This document shows positions 54,179 through 61,463 of a stretch of DNA of 64,000 bases, piece after piece. Numbering within the stretch: the stretch's first letter is position 1; each line of letters opens with the position of its first letter. The DNA is from Prochlorococcus sp. MIT 1307 (GTDB lineage: Bacteria; Cyanobacteriota; Cyanobacteriia; PCC-6307; Cyanobiaceae), in the NCBI RefSeq assembly GCF_034092395.1, contig NZ_CP139301.1, positions 1,612,001-1,676,000 of the forward strand. The letters run 5' to 3'. The position numbers and the translations under genes were made by a program. The notes below the pieces were generated by a model, which had not been told where the DNA came from, made no database searches, and was given only the letters and a program-made list of their open reading frames with translations.

Positions 54179-54556
54179 CTAGTTATTGGCTTTGAAGCTC
54201 GCTTTTTCTATGGAAAGTTCTTCATAAACTGCTTCTACAGGTTTCCATAAATATCTGCTTAGTGGAATCTTTGATTGAGTATCCACAAAAATGCCTTCGT
54301 GTTTCAACAAATCTGTTTGGATCCAATCAGTTCCCTCTCTACTAATTTTCATTGATACTTTGCCTTTGGCGTTGATTACTCGATGCCAGGGAATCGTCGA
54401 GGGCAAACTCAATCTCTTTAAAGACCAACCCACTTGTCTAGCGCATCCATATGAACCAATTAGTTCAGCTATTTGCCCATAGGTAGCGACTTGACCTAAT
54501 GGTATCTGTGAAACAGCTTCATATACCCGCAAATCAAAAGATTTTTTCACGGTCAT
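54179..54556 (-). CDS. alkyltransferase-like (ATL) DNA-binding protein
   Basis: 125 aa from ATG 54556 (longer frame to 54604 overlaps the upstream gene). MGMT fold: VYEAVSQIPLGQVATYGQIA, CARQVGWSLKRL and the active-site loop. The acceptor cysteine of PCHRV is replaced by tryptophan, W57 in IPWHRVINAKGK, so it cannot accept alkyl groups. ATL proteins bind O6-alkylguanine and hand it to nucleotide excision repair. It starts 4 nt after the acidic small gene. Confidence 0.85.
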   Translation of the reverse strand: MTVKKSFDLRVYEAVSQIPLGQVATYGQIAELIGSYGCARQVGWSLKRLSLPSTIPWHRVINAKGKVSMKISREGTDWIQTDLLKHEGIFVDTQSKIPLSRYLWKPVEAVYEELSIEKASFKANN

Positions 54557-54560
54557 TTCA

Positions 54561-54683
54561 TTAGACCTCCCAGTCGACTCCATCGTCATCTTCGTCGTAT
54601 TCATAATTCAGTAGAGAGTTCTCAACCTTTTCTTTGTTCTCTTCTTGATTGGCAAGAGGCATTTCTTCTTCCATTTTTACCAT
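54561..54683 (-). CDS. small acidic protein, ~40 aa
   Basis: From ATG 54683: MVKMEEEMPLANQEENKEKV with an acidic end NYEYDEDDDGVDWEV. The longer open frame to 54749 runs back into EVE remnant copy 2 and is not expected to be its own sequence. A cut-off paralogue end (DEGDDGIDWEV) lies at 62823-62882. Just upstream of the ATL gene, possibly translated together with it. Confidence 0.55.
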   Translation of the reverse strand: MVKMEEEMPLANQEENKEKVENSLLNYEYDEDDDGVDWEV

Positions 54684-54690
54684 TTCTCTA

Positions 54691-54835
54691 GTTTGGATAA
54701 AGTTTGGATAGAAATTCCTGATTCGCTGAGATCGCTTGATATCACTCAAAGGGAACTTTTCATTAGCCAGTAGTTAATTTCGCTCATTTGCTTGGTATAA
54801 CTAGAGTTTGAAAGATTAGAGTAAAATTAGAGTAA
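54691..54835 (-). pseudogene. EVE 5' remnant, copy 2
   Basis: Minus strand: pair GATTAGAGTAA/AATTAGAGTAA (54814-54835), then ATG 54787 encoding MSEINYWLMKSSL followed by a stop; beyond it SDIKRSQRIRNF resembles the EVE YSISQLKKE...GIRNY segment with deletions. Ends at a second pair, GTTTGGATAAA/GTTTGGATAGA (54691-54712), 8 nt before the ATG of the acidic gene. Confidence 0.65.
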
Positions 54836-55089
54836 CTTCAGCCTGAAACAAAGAGTATCAAGCGGATTTTGGAAGAATCTTGCCCAAGTCCATTATTACC
54901 CAAATGGCTCAATCTTTTACCTCAATGATTTCGTAGTAAGGACGGTCCTCATAGTCAGCATCTGAGCAGCACATATCGCCATAGATTTCTTCCAATAACT
55001 CATAAGCATCGTCATAGTTTTCAAACTCTTGAGTAGTGATCTCGTCCTCTTCTCCGTCGTGCCTAGTGATGCGGTATTTCATTCCAGCT
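54750..55089. other. interval with EVE remnant and one small gene
   Basis: 340 nt that contain part of remnant copy 2 and the 57-aa acidic gene at 54909-55082. The remaining ~70 nt show nothing. Confidence 0.6.
54909..55082 (-). CDS. small acidic protein, 57 aa
   Basis: Open frame too short for most lists: MKYRITRHDGEEDEITTQEF ... ENYDDAYELLEEIYGDMCC ... EIIEVKD. Strongly acidic with regular codon use and a CC pair. It starts 7 nt after the 62-aa gene copy B on the same strand, so likely co-transcribed. Similar short proteins occur in marine picocyanobacteria and phages; function unknown. Confidence 0.6.
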   Translation of the reverse strand: MKYRITRHDGEEDEITTQEFENYDDAYELLEEIYGDMCCSDADYEDRPYYEIIEVKD

Positions 55090-55278
55090 TTAATCCTTCC
55101 TCGTATGGATCTTTGCGAAGAGCCTCTCTATACGTAGTTGAATCGCATACATCTGAGTTCGATCAAAGAAAAATCTTTCGCCTTTGTTGTTCTTGACGAT
55201 CGAGAGAAGCACATAAAGCTGTGTACCCATGAAGATGAGTCCAACTAGAAGCAGCACCGAATAGGGGTCACCTAGCAC
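55090..55278 (-). CDS. 62-aa single-pass membrane protein, copy B
   Basis: Near-duplicate of 50920-51108: hydrophobic YSVLLLVGLIFMGTQLYVLL then NNKGERFFFDRTQMYAIQLR. GTG start. The 30 nt upstream (GTGCACAG...AATTCAGTG) are shared with copy A, suggesting the promoter or leader was duplicated too. Followed by the 57-aa acidic gene. Confidence 0.65.
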   Translation of the reverse strand: MLGDPYSVLLLVGLIFMGTQLYVLLSIVKNNKGERFFFDRTQMYAIQLRIERLFAKIHTRKD

Positions 55279-55463
55279 TGAATTTCTGATTTCCTGTGCA
55301 CTTCCTTCCTAGCTGTTTTGAGCAGATTAATTCTGGAAAGATTCCAGGTCCATTGAACAATACGCTTAAAGTTATTCACATAGCCGAAACTTATAGTGTC
55401 TAGATTGCCTAGATGCTGAGCCAATCTAAGTGACGATAGTTTGATATCAATAACTACAATTGA

Positions 55464-56504
55464 ATGTTTATTCGAAAAACATATTCTTCTGCAATTGCCA
55501 GTGCAATTCTTCTATTAGGCAGTGGACCTGCCAAAGCAGAATGGGATTTGTGGGGATTAATACAAGGTGATGGAGGAAATTCTCTCCAGATTTATACAAT
55601 TAATAGCTCGACAGGTATAAATGAACTAAGGGATACACTAACTGGTTCTAACTTGACGTATGACAATGAAAATACTTATATAAACCAAATTACAGGAGAT
55701 CCAACAGTATTTTTTGACGACGGCACATTAAGGTCATTTAACTTCGATACATCAACTTGGACGATTCAAAGTTCAAATCCTACTGATTATGATGGGGTGT
55801 ATCAACGTCAACTAATTAGGAAGAATGGGAATACATATAGTATTGGTCAGAATTCGTTAAACTTCGAAGAAACAAGTACTAAATTGAGATTGTGGGGGAC
55901 AAGTGGACCTGAGGGTAGTGGGAACGTTGTACCAATTGATATAACAAATGGCAGCAAGTTATTGATTAATGGAAGAGATGTTGAACAAGCAATAGATAAC
56001 GTCGGAGCATTAAGTGCTGCATTAACTGGTCTTCCTAATGTGCCGCAAGACTCACCACTTTCGTGTGGAGTAGGCACTGGAACACATAGCGCCAACTTTG
56101 CAGTTTCGGCAGGTTGCGCATCACGTATTAATGACCGTCTTGCATTCAATGCAGCGGCATCAGTCATTCCAAAGAATCAGGAATACCAAGGAATTGCCAA
56201 TGATGCTTGGTCCGGAAGACTGGGATTTGTCTTCAAGATCGGCAAGATCAATAAGCCGGCGATGCTAAGCGTTAAAGAGAAGAAAGAACTACAAGCGAAG
56301 GTAGGAGATCTGCAATCTGAGAACCAAGAAATGAAAGCTTCAAATGCTGAATTGAGAAATCTAGTCGCGATGCAGAACGAACGTCTTGAGAAGTTAGAGC
56401 GTATTGCACTAGTAGACAGTGATGAAAAGGAAAAGTATGGTTTATTCTTTAACTTATCGAACTTATTCTCTGGTATGAAGAGCTTCCTAATATCTTCCAA
56501 ATAA
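55464..56504 (+). CDS. secreted protein with YadA-like C-terminus and coiled coil
   Basis: 346 aa. Signal peptide MFIRKTYSSAIASAILLLGS cleaved around AKA. The N-terminal ~170 residues (WDLWGLIQGDGGNSLQIYT) have no known domain. C-terminal half parallels the 777-aa adhesin: ALSAALTGLPNVP, LSCGVGTGTHSANFAVSAGC, GFVFKIGK, then a coiled coil (QSENQEMKASNAELRNL) and a short hydrophobic tail. Divergent orientation relative to the adhesin; the two likely share an export or anchoring mode. Confidence 0.7.
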   Translation: MFIRKTYSSAIASAILLLGSGPAKAEWDLWGLIQGDGGNSLQIYTINSSTGINELRDTLTGSNLTYDNENTYINQITGDPTVFFDDGTLRSFNFDTSTWTIQSSNPTDYDGVYQRQLIRKNGNTYSIGQNSLNFEETSTKLRLWGTSGPEGSGNVVPIDITNGSKLLINGRDVEQAIDNVGALSAALTGLPNVPQDSPLSCGVGTGTHSANFAVSAGCASRINDRLAFNAAASVIPKNQEYQGIANDAWSGRLGFVFKIGKINKPAMLSVKEKKELQAKVGDLQSENQEMKASNAELRNLVAMQNERLEKLERIALVDSDEKEKYGLFFNLSNLFSGMKSFLISSK

Positions 56505-56604
56505 ATTGCTTGACTAATAAATAGGCTCCAGAGAAATTAAAGAGAATAAATCCAAAAAGGAGATAGATCGATTGGTATGATTACTTTCTTGGCTTGGCTA
56601 GTAC

Positions 56605-56682
56605 TTCATTAGCCAGTAGTTAATTTCAGTCATATCAAGGGGCTTGGGCGAAAATGGGCGGTTTGAATAAAGTTTGAATAAA
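56605..56682 (-). pseudogene. EVE 5' remnant, copy 3
   Basis: Minus strand: perfect tandem pair GTTTGAATAAA/GTTTGAATAAA (56661-56682), then ATG 56633 encoding MTEINYWLMKY and a stop. Downstream sequence CATACCAATCGATCT resembles that of copy 1. No clear second pair. Confidence 0.65.
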
Positions 56683-56711
56683 CCCTCGATCTCAGGGTCT
56701 TCATTGATTAG

Positions 56712-56987
56712 CTAGTTACCAAAACGATAGTGCTTACGAACTGCTTTATGCACTTCCCATTTACAAGACATTCCTGCAGGAAAAACAATTAGATCACCAA
56801 CTCCAAATCGGACAGGCTCACCTCCATCAGGGGTAACGGTCACATCACCTTCCAGCAGTAAGCAAGTTTCCTTGTCGCTATAGGTCCAAGGGAATGAACT
56901 GGGATCACAAGTCCAAATTGGCCATTGCTTGATCCCTAGCTCGTTGATTGTGCTTTCCGGGCAGGGGGAGGTGACTGAGATTGACAA
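56712..56987 (-). CDS. cupin-domain protein
   Basis: 91-aa cupin_3-type barrel (DUF861-like): WPIWTCDPSSFPWTYSDKET, LLLEGDVTVTPDGG, FGVGDLIVFPAGMSCKW. The metal-ligand histidines of classical cupins are largely absent; E and C residues take those places. Small-molecule binding is likely but ligand unknown. Isolated gene in the accessory region. Confidence 0.78.
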   Translation of the reverse strand: MSISVTSPCPESTINELGIKQWPIWTCDPSSFPWTYSDKETCLLLEGDVTVTPDGGEPVRFGVGDLIVFPAGMSCKWEVHKAVRKHYRFGN

Positions 56988-57099
56988 CTAATTTTCTAAA
57001 GCTAACTGACTTTCTAGCTGATATCAGAAGTATTGCCCTTGTTTGGGTTGGATTGTTTAGGCAGTCAAGTTTGTGAGCTGCTTTATTAATAGTCACTTC

Positions 57100-57604
57100 C
57101 GTTTAATTCCCTGGGCCAATGTTTTTTAGGAGGCTCTTCGACATCTGTCCAGATAATAACTAGCTCAAGGTTTTCTTTTTAAGACTGTTTTGTTGAACCA
57201 CGATCAACGAGGACACGTTGGTTTTGAGAAGCTTTACTAGCGAGAGGAATAAAAAGGTGCGGGTGTGTATATTTCAGTCCCTTTATTTGTTTTGTAAGAC
57301 CGTTCAATTCCCCAATCTCTTTCTGAGATTTTGATTTCAATGGCTCCCTTAGGTATAGGTAGAGAGGCCATACGCGCACGATCCATTAATGAAATTGCAT
57401 TTATATCCTTTTAATTGATTAATACCTCCAGGCCAAGTTCATAAATTACACTTTAGTGGTTTATTTGTACGAGTTTCAATCTTTGGTAATTTAAATGGCT
57501 AAGAATCAAATCTAAAGTGAATGATTAAAGATCATTGAGAAGTTGAAAAGTGTTTATCTTATACACTTCGATGTAAAGCAAGATATATGCAGCTTATTTG
57601 AATC
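57100..57604. other. gene-poor interval
   Basis: About 500 nt, AT-rich on the right. Its only coding-like content is the possible frameshifted small gene at 57178-57386; 57400-57604 has nothing recognisable apart from a likely promoter for the 180-aa gene. Confidence 0.4.
57178..57386 (-). pseudogene. possible frameshifted small gene
   Basis: From ATG 57386 the frame reads MDRARMASLPIPKGAIEIKI ... GTEIYTPAPFYSSR then TAG at 57237; shifting +1 near the T-run continues as LASKASQNQRVLVDRGSTKQ. Both parts have natural codons, so one ~66-residue gene may carry a single-base frameshift near 57250. Family unknown; alternative is two chance frames. Confidence 0.35.
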
Positions 57605-58147
57605 ATGAGAGAATATATAAACCAATTAAATAAGCATATGGGCCCACAGAATGATAAAGAGATCATGGTTGAGTCTCTAGAGAATCCAGTAGAGGAAACT
57701 TCTGACAATGAATCAAATGAAAAAGACTTAGTTGAATCATTTATTCAGGTCGACGAAAATAAAGACGAGTTTGAATTCATTTATAATCAAATAGAGAATG
57801 CTTTTACTAAGAATAATGATAATAAGGAATTGTTGTTCCCAATGCCAAGGAAATGGATCGGCCCTCGCCTTTTTGCACCTTGGATATTCCCGATCTTTAT
57901 TGCTAGGAAAACAATTGAATTCATAAAGTCTGATAACTTTATCAAGCCTTATAGTAGAAATCTATATAAAGTTAAGGGAGTAGAAACTATTTACACATCT
58001 ACAAAAAAAACTTTTGATGGCTCAGATCAGATGAGATTCATGGGCCCTCGCTTCATGGCAATCTGGGTACTGCCAATGGCTATTACTGGAACAATAATGG
58101 AATTTCTATTTGTGAGTCCCTTGAGGAATATTAATCCCTTTAGTTGA
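57605..58147 (+). CDS. hypothetical protein with duplicated GPR-W-P motif
   Basis: 180 aa, not recognised. Acidic N-terminal ~75 residues, then two matching segments: KWIGPRLFAPWIFPIFIARK (followed by TIEF) and RFMGPRFMAIWVLPMAITGT (followed by IMEF). Each has the pattern GPRxxAxWxxP then EF about ten residues on, and is moderately hydrophobic, suggesting two membrane-associated hairpins. Single gene in an AT-rich setting. Confidence 0.6.
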   Translation: MREYINQLNKHMGPQNDKEIMVESLENPVEETSDNESNEKDLVESFIQVDENKDEFEFIYNQIENAFTKNNDNKELLFPMPRKWIGPRLFAPWIFPIFIARKTIEFIKSDNFIKPYSRNLYKVKGVETIYTSTKKTFDGSDQMRFMGPRFMAIWVLPMAITGTIMEFLFVSPLRNINPFS

Positions 58148-58371
58148 TGACTAGAAGTCATTTGGGCTGTTACTTGTCTTTGCTATAAAAATATACGACA
58201 AGCAGTTCTTACACAGTGATGCAACATTGACTATTAAGACTAATCTGAGATTATAAAAATAGTTTGAATGGAGCTTTGCTTTTGTCATTAACAGTCAGTA
58301 CTTGTGATTTAAAATATTAGATTAATCAGCTCAACTATTGCTAAAAGTGCATATTTATTACGGCAACGTAT

Positions 58372-58400
58372 AAAAAAGCCCTGCTAACAGCAGAGCTTTT
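58372..58400 (-). terminator. rho-independent terminator of pcb
   Basis: Minus-strand hairpin AGCTCTGCT-GTT-AGCAGGGCT (9 bp with one G-U pair) followed by TTTTTT, 30 nt after the pcb stop. Confidence 0.85.
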
Positions 58401-58431
58401 AACGGATGGCTAATTTTAGTAGGGATTTAAA

Positions 58432-59496
58432 TTAACTACTTGTAGTTGGGTTTGCGTTGTCCATACTGTCGAAGGCTTGCCCAATGCGACGGAAATCAAA
58501 TCCCATGGCTCTTAAGGCATGCCAAAGATGACCTTGAATGAAAAAGAATCCAAGATAGAAATGGGCATTTGATAGCCATGCTCTAGCTGTAAAAGTTCCT
58601 TCTGCGAGAGAAGTGTCAGTGTCGACAAAGTAAGGGGCGAAATCGAAATTAAGCTTGAGCAGATCACCATATAGTTCAACTGGATAGATTGTGCTATTTG
58701 TTGAACACCAGAATGAAGCGACTAAAGCCATATAGCCAACACCTGCACAAGCCCACGCAAGATTCGCTTCTGCAGAAAGCAGCCCTTTGCCTTTAAATTC
58801 TGTGTAATTACCAAATTGCTTAGTAAAGATGTGAAAAATAGCCCCAGCACTTAAGAAAAATGCTAAGAATGCATGTCCTCCCATTACATCTTCCAAGTTG
58901 TCAATAGCAAGGAAATCAACCTGTTGATTCCAGATCATCCCTAGATCAAGGTTGTAGCGAATCGTACGGGTAACACCTGCAGCCGAGTCCCAAATCCCAT
59001 GGTATTTGGCCCATTCAACAAATGAAACACATCCGAGAGCTAAAAAAAGTAGATGATGGCCAAGGATGAAAGTAAGCCTATCGGGGTCATCCCATTGAAA
59101 GTCAAATTTTCTAGGCCTACTGCCTTCTGGATAATCTCCTAAATCTCCTTTGTATCTCAATGAGTGGAGGAGGCCAGCGGCTCCGTACACAGCTGAGACA
59201 ATGAGGTGGAGAACGGCAACTACTGTTATTGAATAGGACTCAGTAATTACTGCGCCACTTTCAATTCCTCCAATGCCAAGGCCAGCCAAATGTGGCAAAA
59301 GAATTAGATTCTGTGTTCCCATTGGCAGGGAAGCATCGTAGCGAGCAAGCTCAAAAAGGGTTAATGCCCCAGCCCAGAAACACATCAAGCCAGCATGAGA
59401 GACATGAGCAGCGATGAATTTTCCTGATTGGCTTGGCAACCTTGAGTTGCCCGCATACCAGTCATACGTGACATTTGGGTTCCCGTAGGTCTGCAC
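58432..59496 (-). CDS. pcb: Pcb divinyl chlorophyll a/b-binding antenna protein
   Basis: 354 aa, six helices, CP43/IsiA-type light-harvesting protein of Prochlorococcus. N-terminal MQTYGNPNVTYDWYAGNSRL, conserved chlorophyll-ligand histidines in AAHVSHAGLMCFWAGA, ILGHHLLFLALGC, DVMGGHAFLAFFL and FYLGFFFIQGHLWHALRAMG. The large CP43-type lumenal loop between helices 5 and 6 is absent, as in all Pcb. Which pcb paralogue cannot be told. Own promoter and terminator. Confidence 0.95.
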   Translation of the reverse strand: MQTYGNPNVTYDWYAGNSRLPSQSGKFIAAHVSHAGLMCFWAGALTLFELARYDASLPMGTQNLILLPHLAGLGIGGIESGAVITESYSITVVAVLHLIVSAVYGAAGLLHSLRYKGDLGDYPEGSRPRKFDFQWDDPDRLTFILGHHLLFLALGCVSFVEWAKYHGIWDSAAGVTRTIRYNLDLGMIWNQQVDFLAIDNLEDVMGGHAFLAFFLSAGAIFHIFTKQFGNYTEFKGKGLLSAEANLAWACAGVGYMALVASFWCSTNSTIYPVELYGDLLKLNFDFAPYFVDTDTSLAEGTFTARAWLSNAHFYLGFFFIQGHLWHALRAMGFDFRRIGQAFDSMDNANPTTSS

Positions 59497-59925
59497 GTGA
59501 TAATAATCAAATTACTTATTTAATATATTTATGGTTGTAAAATATTAATTATGCACTTAACATGATTTATCCCTGAAGTAGTATTTATTCGATGTTTTTA
59601 TATCATTTGAGACTTATATACACATCCAAGTTATACAATCGTATTCTTTGTAAGTGTACCTATTCGAAATAGGTTGGAGTTGCTAAGAGAATACTCCTAT
59701 CCTTATGAGAAAGAAAAAGCACCCTATTTGAAGGGAAATAGAAAGTTTTGATACTTGACTCTCAGAAAAACTATACTCTTTTCTCAATATCTAATGTGAT
59801 TTGTGCCGCTTTTTGGTATTATCAATTAACCTAAATGATAAATCACAGGTCTAGACTTCTTGTTTTGGCTAGTAGATTTTTAATTCTAGATAAATTTAAC
59901 TAACTTTTGGATTGTGCCCAAGCCC
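59497..59925. promoter_or_regulatory. pcb upstream region
   Basis: 429 nt without genes, holding the pcb promoter and leader. An inverted repeat ACCTATT-CGA-AATAGGT lies at 59658-59674. No other feature recognised. Confidence 0.5.
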
Positions 59926-60327
59926 TCAAGACAATACCCTGACGAAATTAAAGCCACTTTGCAGTCCATAAGTTAATAGGATAAATGAAGTAATCCCAAT
60001 ACTTATTAGAAGTCCAGTATAAAGTCTATGTACGTTATAGTCATCTTCTATTGGGCTAAAATCTGCAATTAAGATTGATTTTCTTTTGTATTTGGACCTG
60101 TCGAATAAACTGCTTTCCATATTTGATGGCCTTAAAGCCCCTTCCTCAAATGAAGAACGCGGGGAACTGTTTATCAGCTTTTGGGCGGTACTAGTAGCTA
60201 ATCTATTCTCACCATTGGCCCTAAATATTCTTGGAAACATATCCGCATGCCACATGGCAATTACAGAAACCCAGAAGATTATGCTTAGTCCACTGATGCC
60301 AAAAAGAAGATCTTTAAAGAGTTCCAT
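59926..60327 (-). CDS. hypothetical two-helix membrane protein, 133 aa
   Basis: Not recognised. Hydrophobic helices at ~7-27 (LLFGISGLSIIFWVSVIAMW) and ~105-125 (YTGLLISIGITSFILLTYGL) flank a charged loop with SSPRSSFEEGALRPSNME. Divergence from known photosystem subunits is clear. It lies upstream of pcb on the same strand with a 61-aa membrane ORF further upstream. Confidence 0.6.
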   Translation of the reverse strand: MELFKDLLFGISGLSIIFWVSVIAMWHADMFPRIFRANGENRLATSTAQKLINSSPRSSFEEGALRPSNMESSLFDRSKYKRKSILIADFSPIEDDYNVHRLYTGLLISIGITSFILLTYGLQSGFNFVRVLS

Positions 60328-60379
60328 TTTTATTATTTGAAAGTGATAAGGAATTGTTGATTAGAATAAAAACTCTACT

Positions 60380-60565
60380 TCAATTCTCTTCAACGGTAAT
60401 TGGTTCAACCTTGTGGTTTGTGCTTTCTTTATTAGGAGCAGAAAGCTTTTTAAAGCTATAAAACTTGCTCCTATAAATTAAAGCAAATATCAAAAATGAG
60501 CCAATAGCGACTGGTTGATGATAAGCGATGGAATGGTTAAACAACTGAATTTCTTCGGCTGACAT
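60380..60565 (-). CDS. hypothetical single-helix membrane protein, 61 aa
   Basis: Begins MSAEEIQLFNHSIAYHQPVA with one helix (IGSFLIFALIYR) and an acidic, basic-mixed tail ending PITVEEN. Same strand and 52 nt before the 133-aa gene, so possibly one transcript. Not recognised. Confidence 0.5.
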   Translation of the reverse strand: MSAEEIQLFNHSIAYHQPVAIGSFLIFALIYRSKFYSFKKLSAPNKESTNHKVEPITVEEN

Positions 60566-60782
60566 TACATTAGTTTTAAATGCTCTAATGATTATTATCT
60601 AACACATAAGAAGTTTAAGAGTAATAAAATATCTGCTTTCAAGTAATATCCAATGCATTTGTCAGCTCAATTTGATCGCCTTGTTCATAATGTAAAAAAT
60701 AATAGTTGCAGTTGTCTCAATAATTACGTGAGATTTTGGCTACTTGCTGTATTAATAAAACCTATTATTCAGACAAAAATCA

Positions 60783-60890
60783 ATGAATTTATTTGCTGTT
60801 ATTTGTGGAATTATTGGATCAGCTTGCTATCTTGCTTTCTTTATCGGTGGTCGACGAGATAGCGATGGCCAAGGAACGAACATGTCCTAA
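60783..60890 (+). CDS. small membrane peptide, 35 aa
   Basis: MNLFAVICGIIGSACYLAFF then IGGRRDSDGQGTNMS: one transmembrane helix and a polar end. Size and shape resemble small photosystem or cytochrome subunits, but no named family fits. Weak evidence, frame confirmed only by codon use and hydrophobic pattern. Confidence 0.4.
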   Translation: MNLFAVICGIIGSACYLAFFIGGRRDSDGQGTNMS

Positions 60891-61052
60891 ACCCCATGAA
60901 GAATGAAAGTTGCTGGTCATGAATTTAGAGCTGATATTTACCTATTCCAAGCCCTTCCTAGTGATTTGATATGTCATTGCAAAATTCGTCTTCTAAAGGT
61001 TTTTGTCCGTTCCTTTTATCAAGATGACAACTAAGTCACGAGTCTTGGTCAT

Positions 61053-61424
61053 TTAATCAGTAAACATTCCATCTACTGACAGCTCTCTTCTTGTCTCTGG
61101 CGATGGGTATTGCCGGTAATACAAGACCATTCCACCGGTCAGAGTTATAGCAATCAGTATCCAAGCAATCAAAGATTTCTTTTTGCTAGGAGTCTTTGGT
61201 TTCATTGCCCTTGGTTTGGTTTGCATCTCAAGGAAAGAGCCAGTCACTTGGATGAGATCCCAGATCTCATCTCGGTTATATGAAGACAAGTTTTTCCCTG
61301 GTACCCCACTCCCTTCTTGTAACCCTTTGGCTTTCATTTTTGCTCTTATTAATGCTTTCCTCTCAGTACTAGACATTGCCTTGAATCGTTCTTTCCTTTC
61401 TTCATTGCTCTCTTTAGTTGCCAT
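61053..61424 (-). CDS. hypothetical single-pass membrane protein, 123 aa
   Basis: Basic N-terminal half (NEERKERFKAMSSTERKALI, DEIWDLIQVTGSFLEM), a membrane helix at ~86-103 (SLIAWILIAITLTGGMVLYY) and a short tail. Not recognised. Its ATG (61424) lies 40 nt after the second 11-bp pair of EVE remnant copy 4, which may supply its promoter. Confidence 0.6.
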   Translation of the reverse strand: MATKESNEERKERFKAMSSTERKALIRAKMKAKGLQEGSGVPGKNLSSYNRDEIWDLIQVTGSFLEMQTKPRAMKPKTPSKKKSLIAWILIAITLTGGMVLYYRQYPSPETRRELSVDGMFTD

Positions 61425-61463
61425 ATCTATTGCTTTCTTTTGTCGAATTTCATCATTTCTCTA

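Noticed and set aside
54684-54749. Longer N-terminus for the small acidic protein
   Set aside because: Residues SDIKRSQRIRNF belong to the decayed EVE remnant and the 11-bp boxes, not to the acidic protein family.
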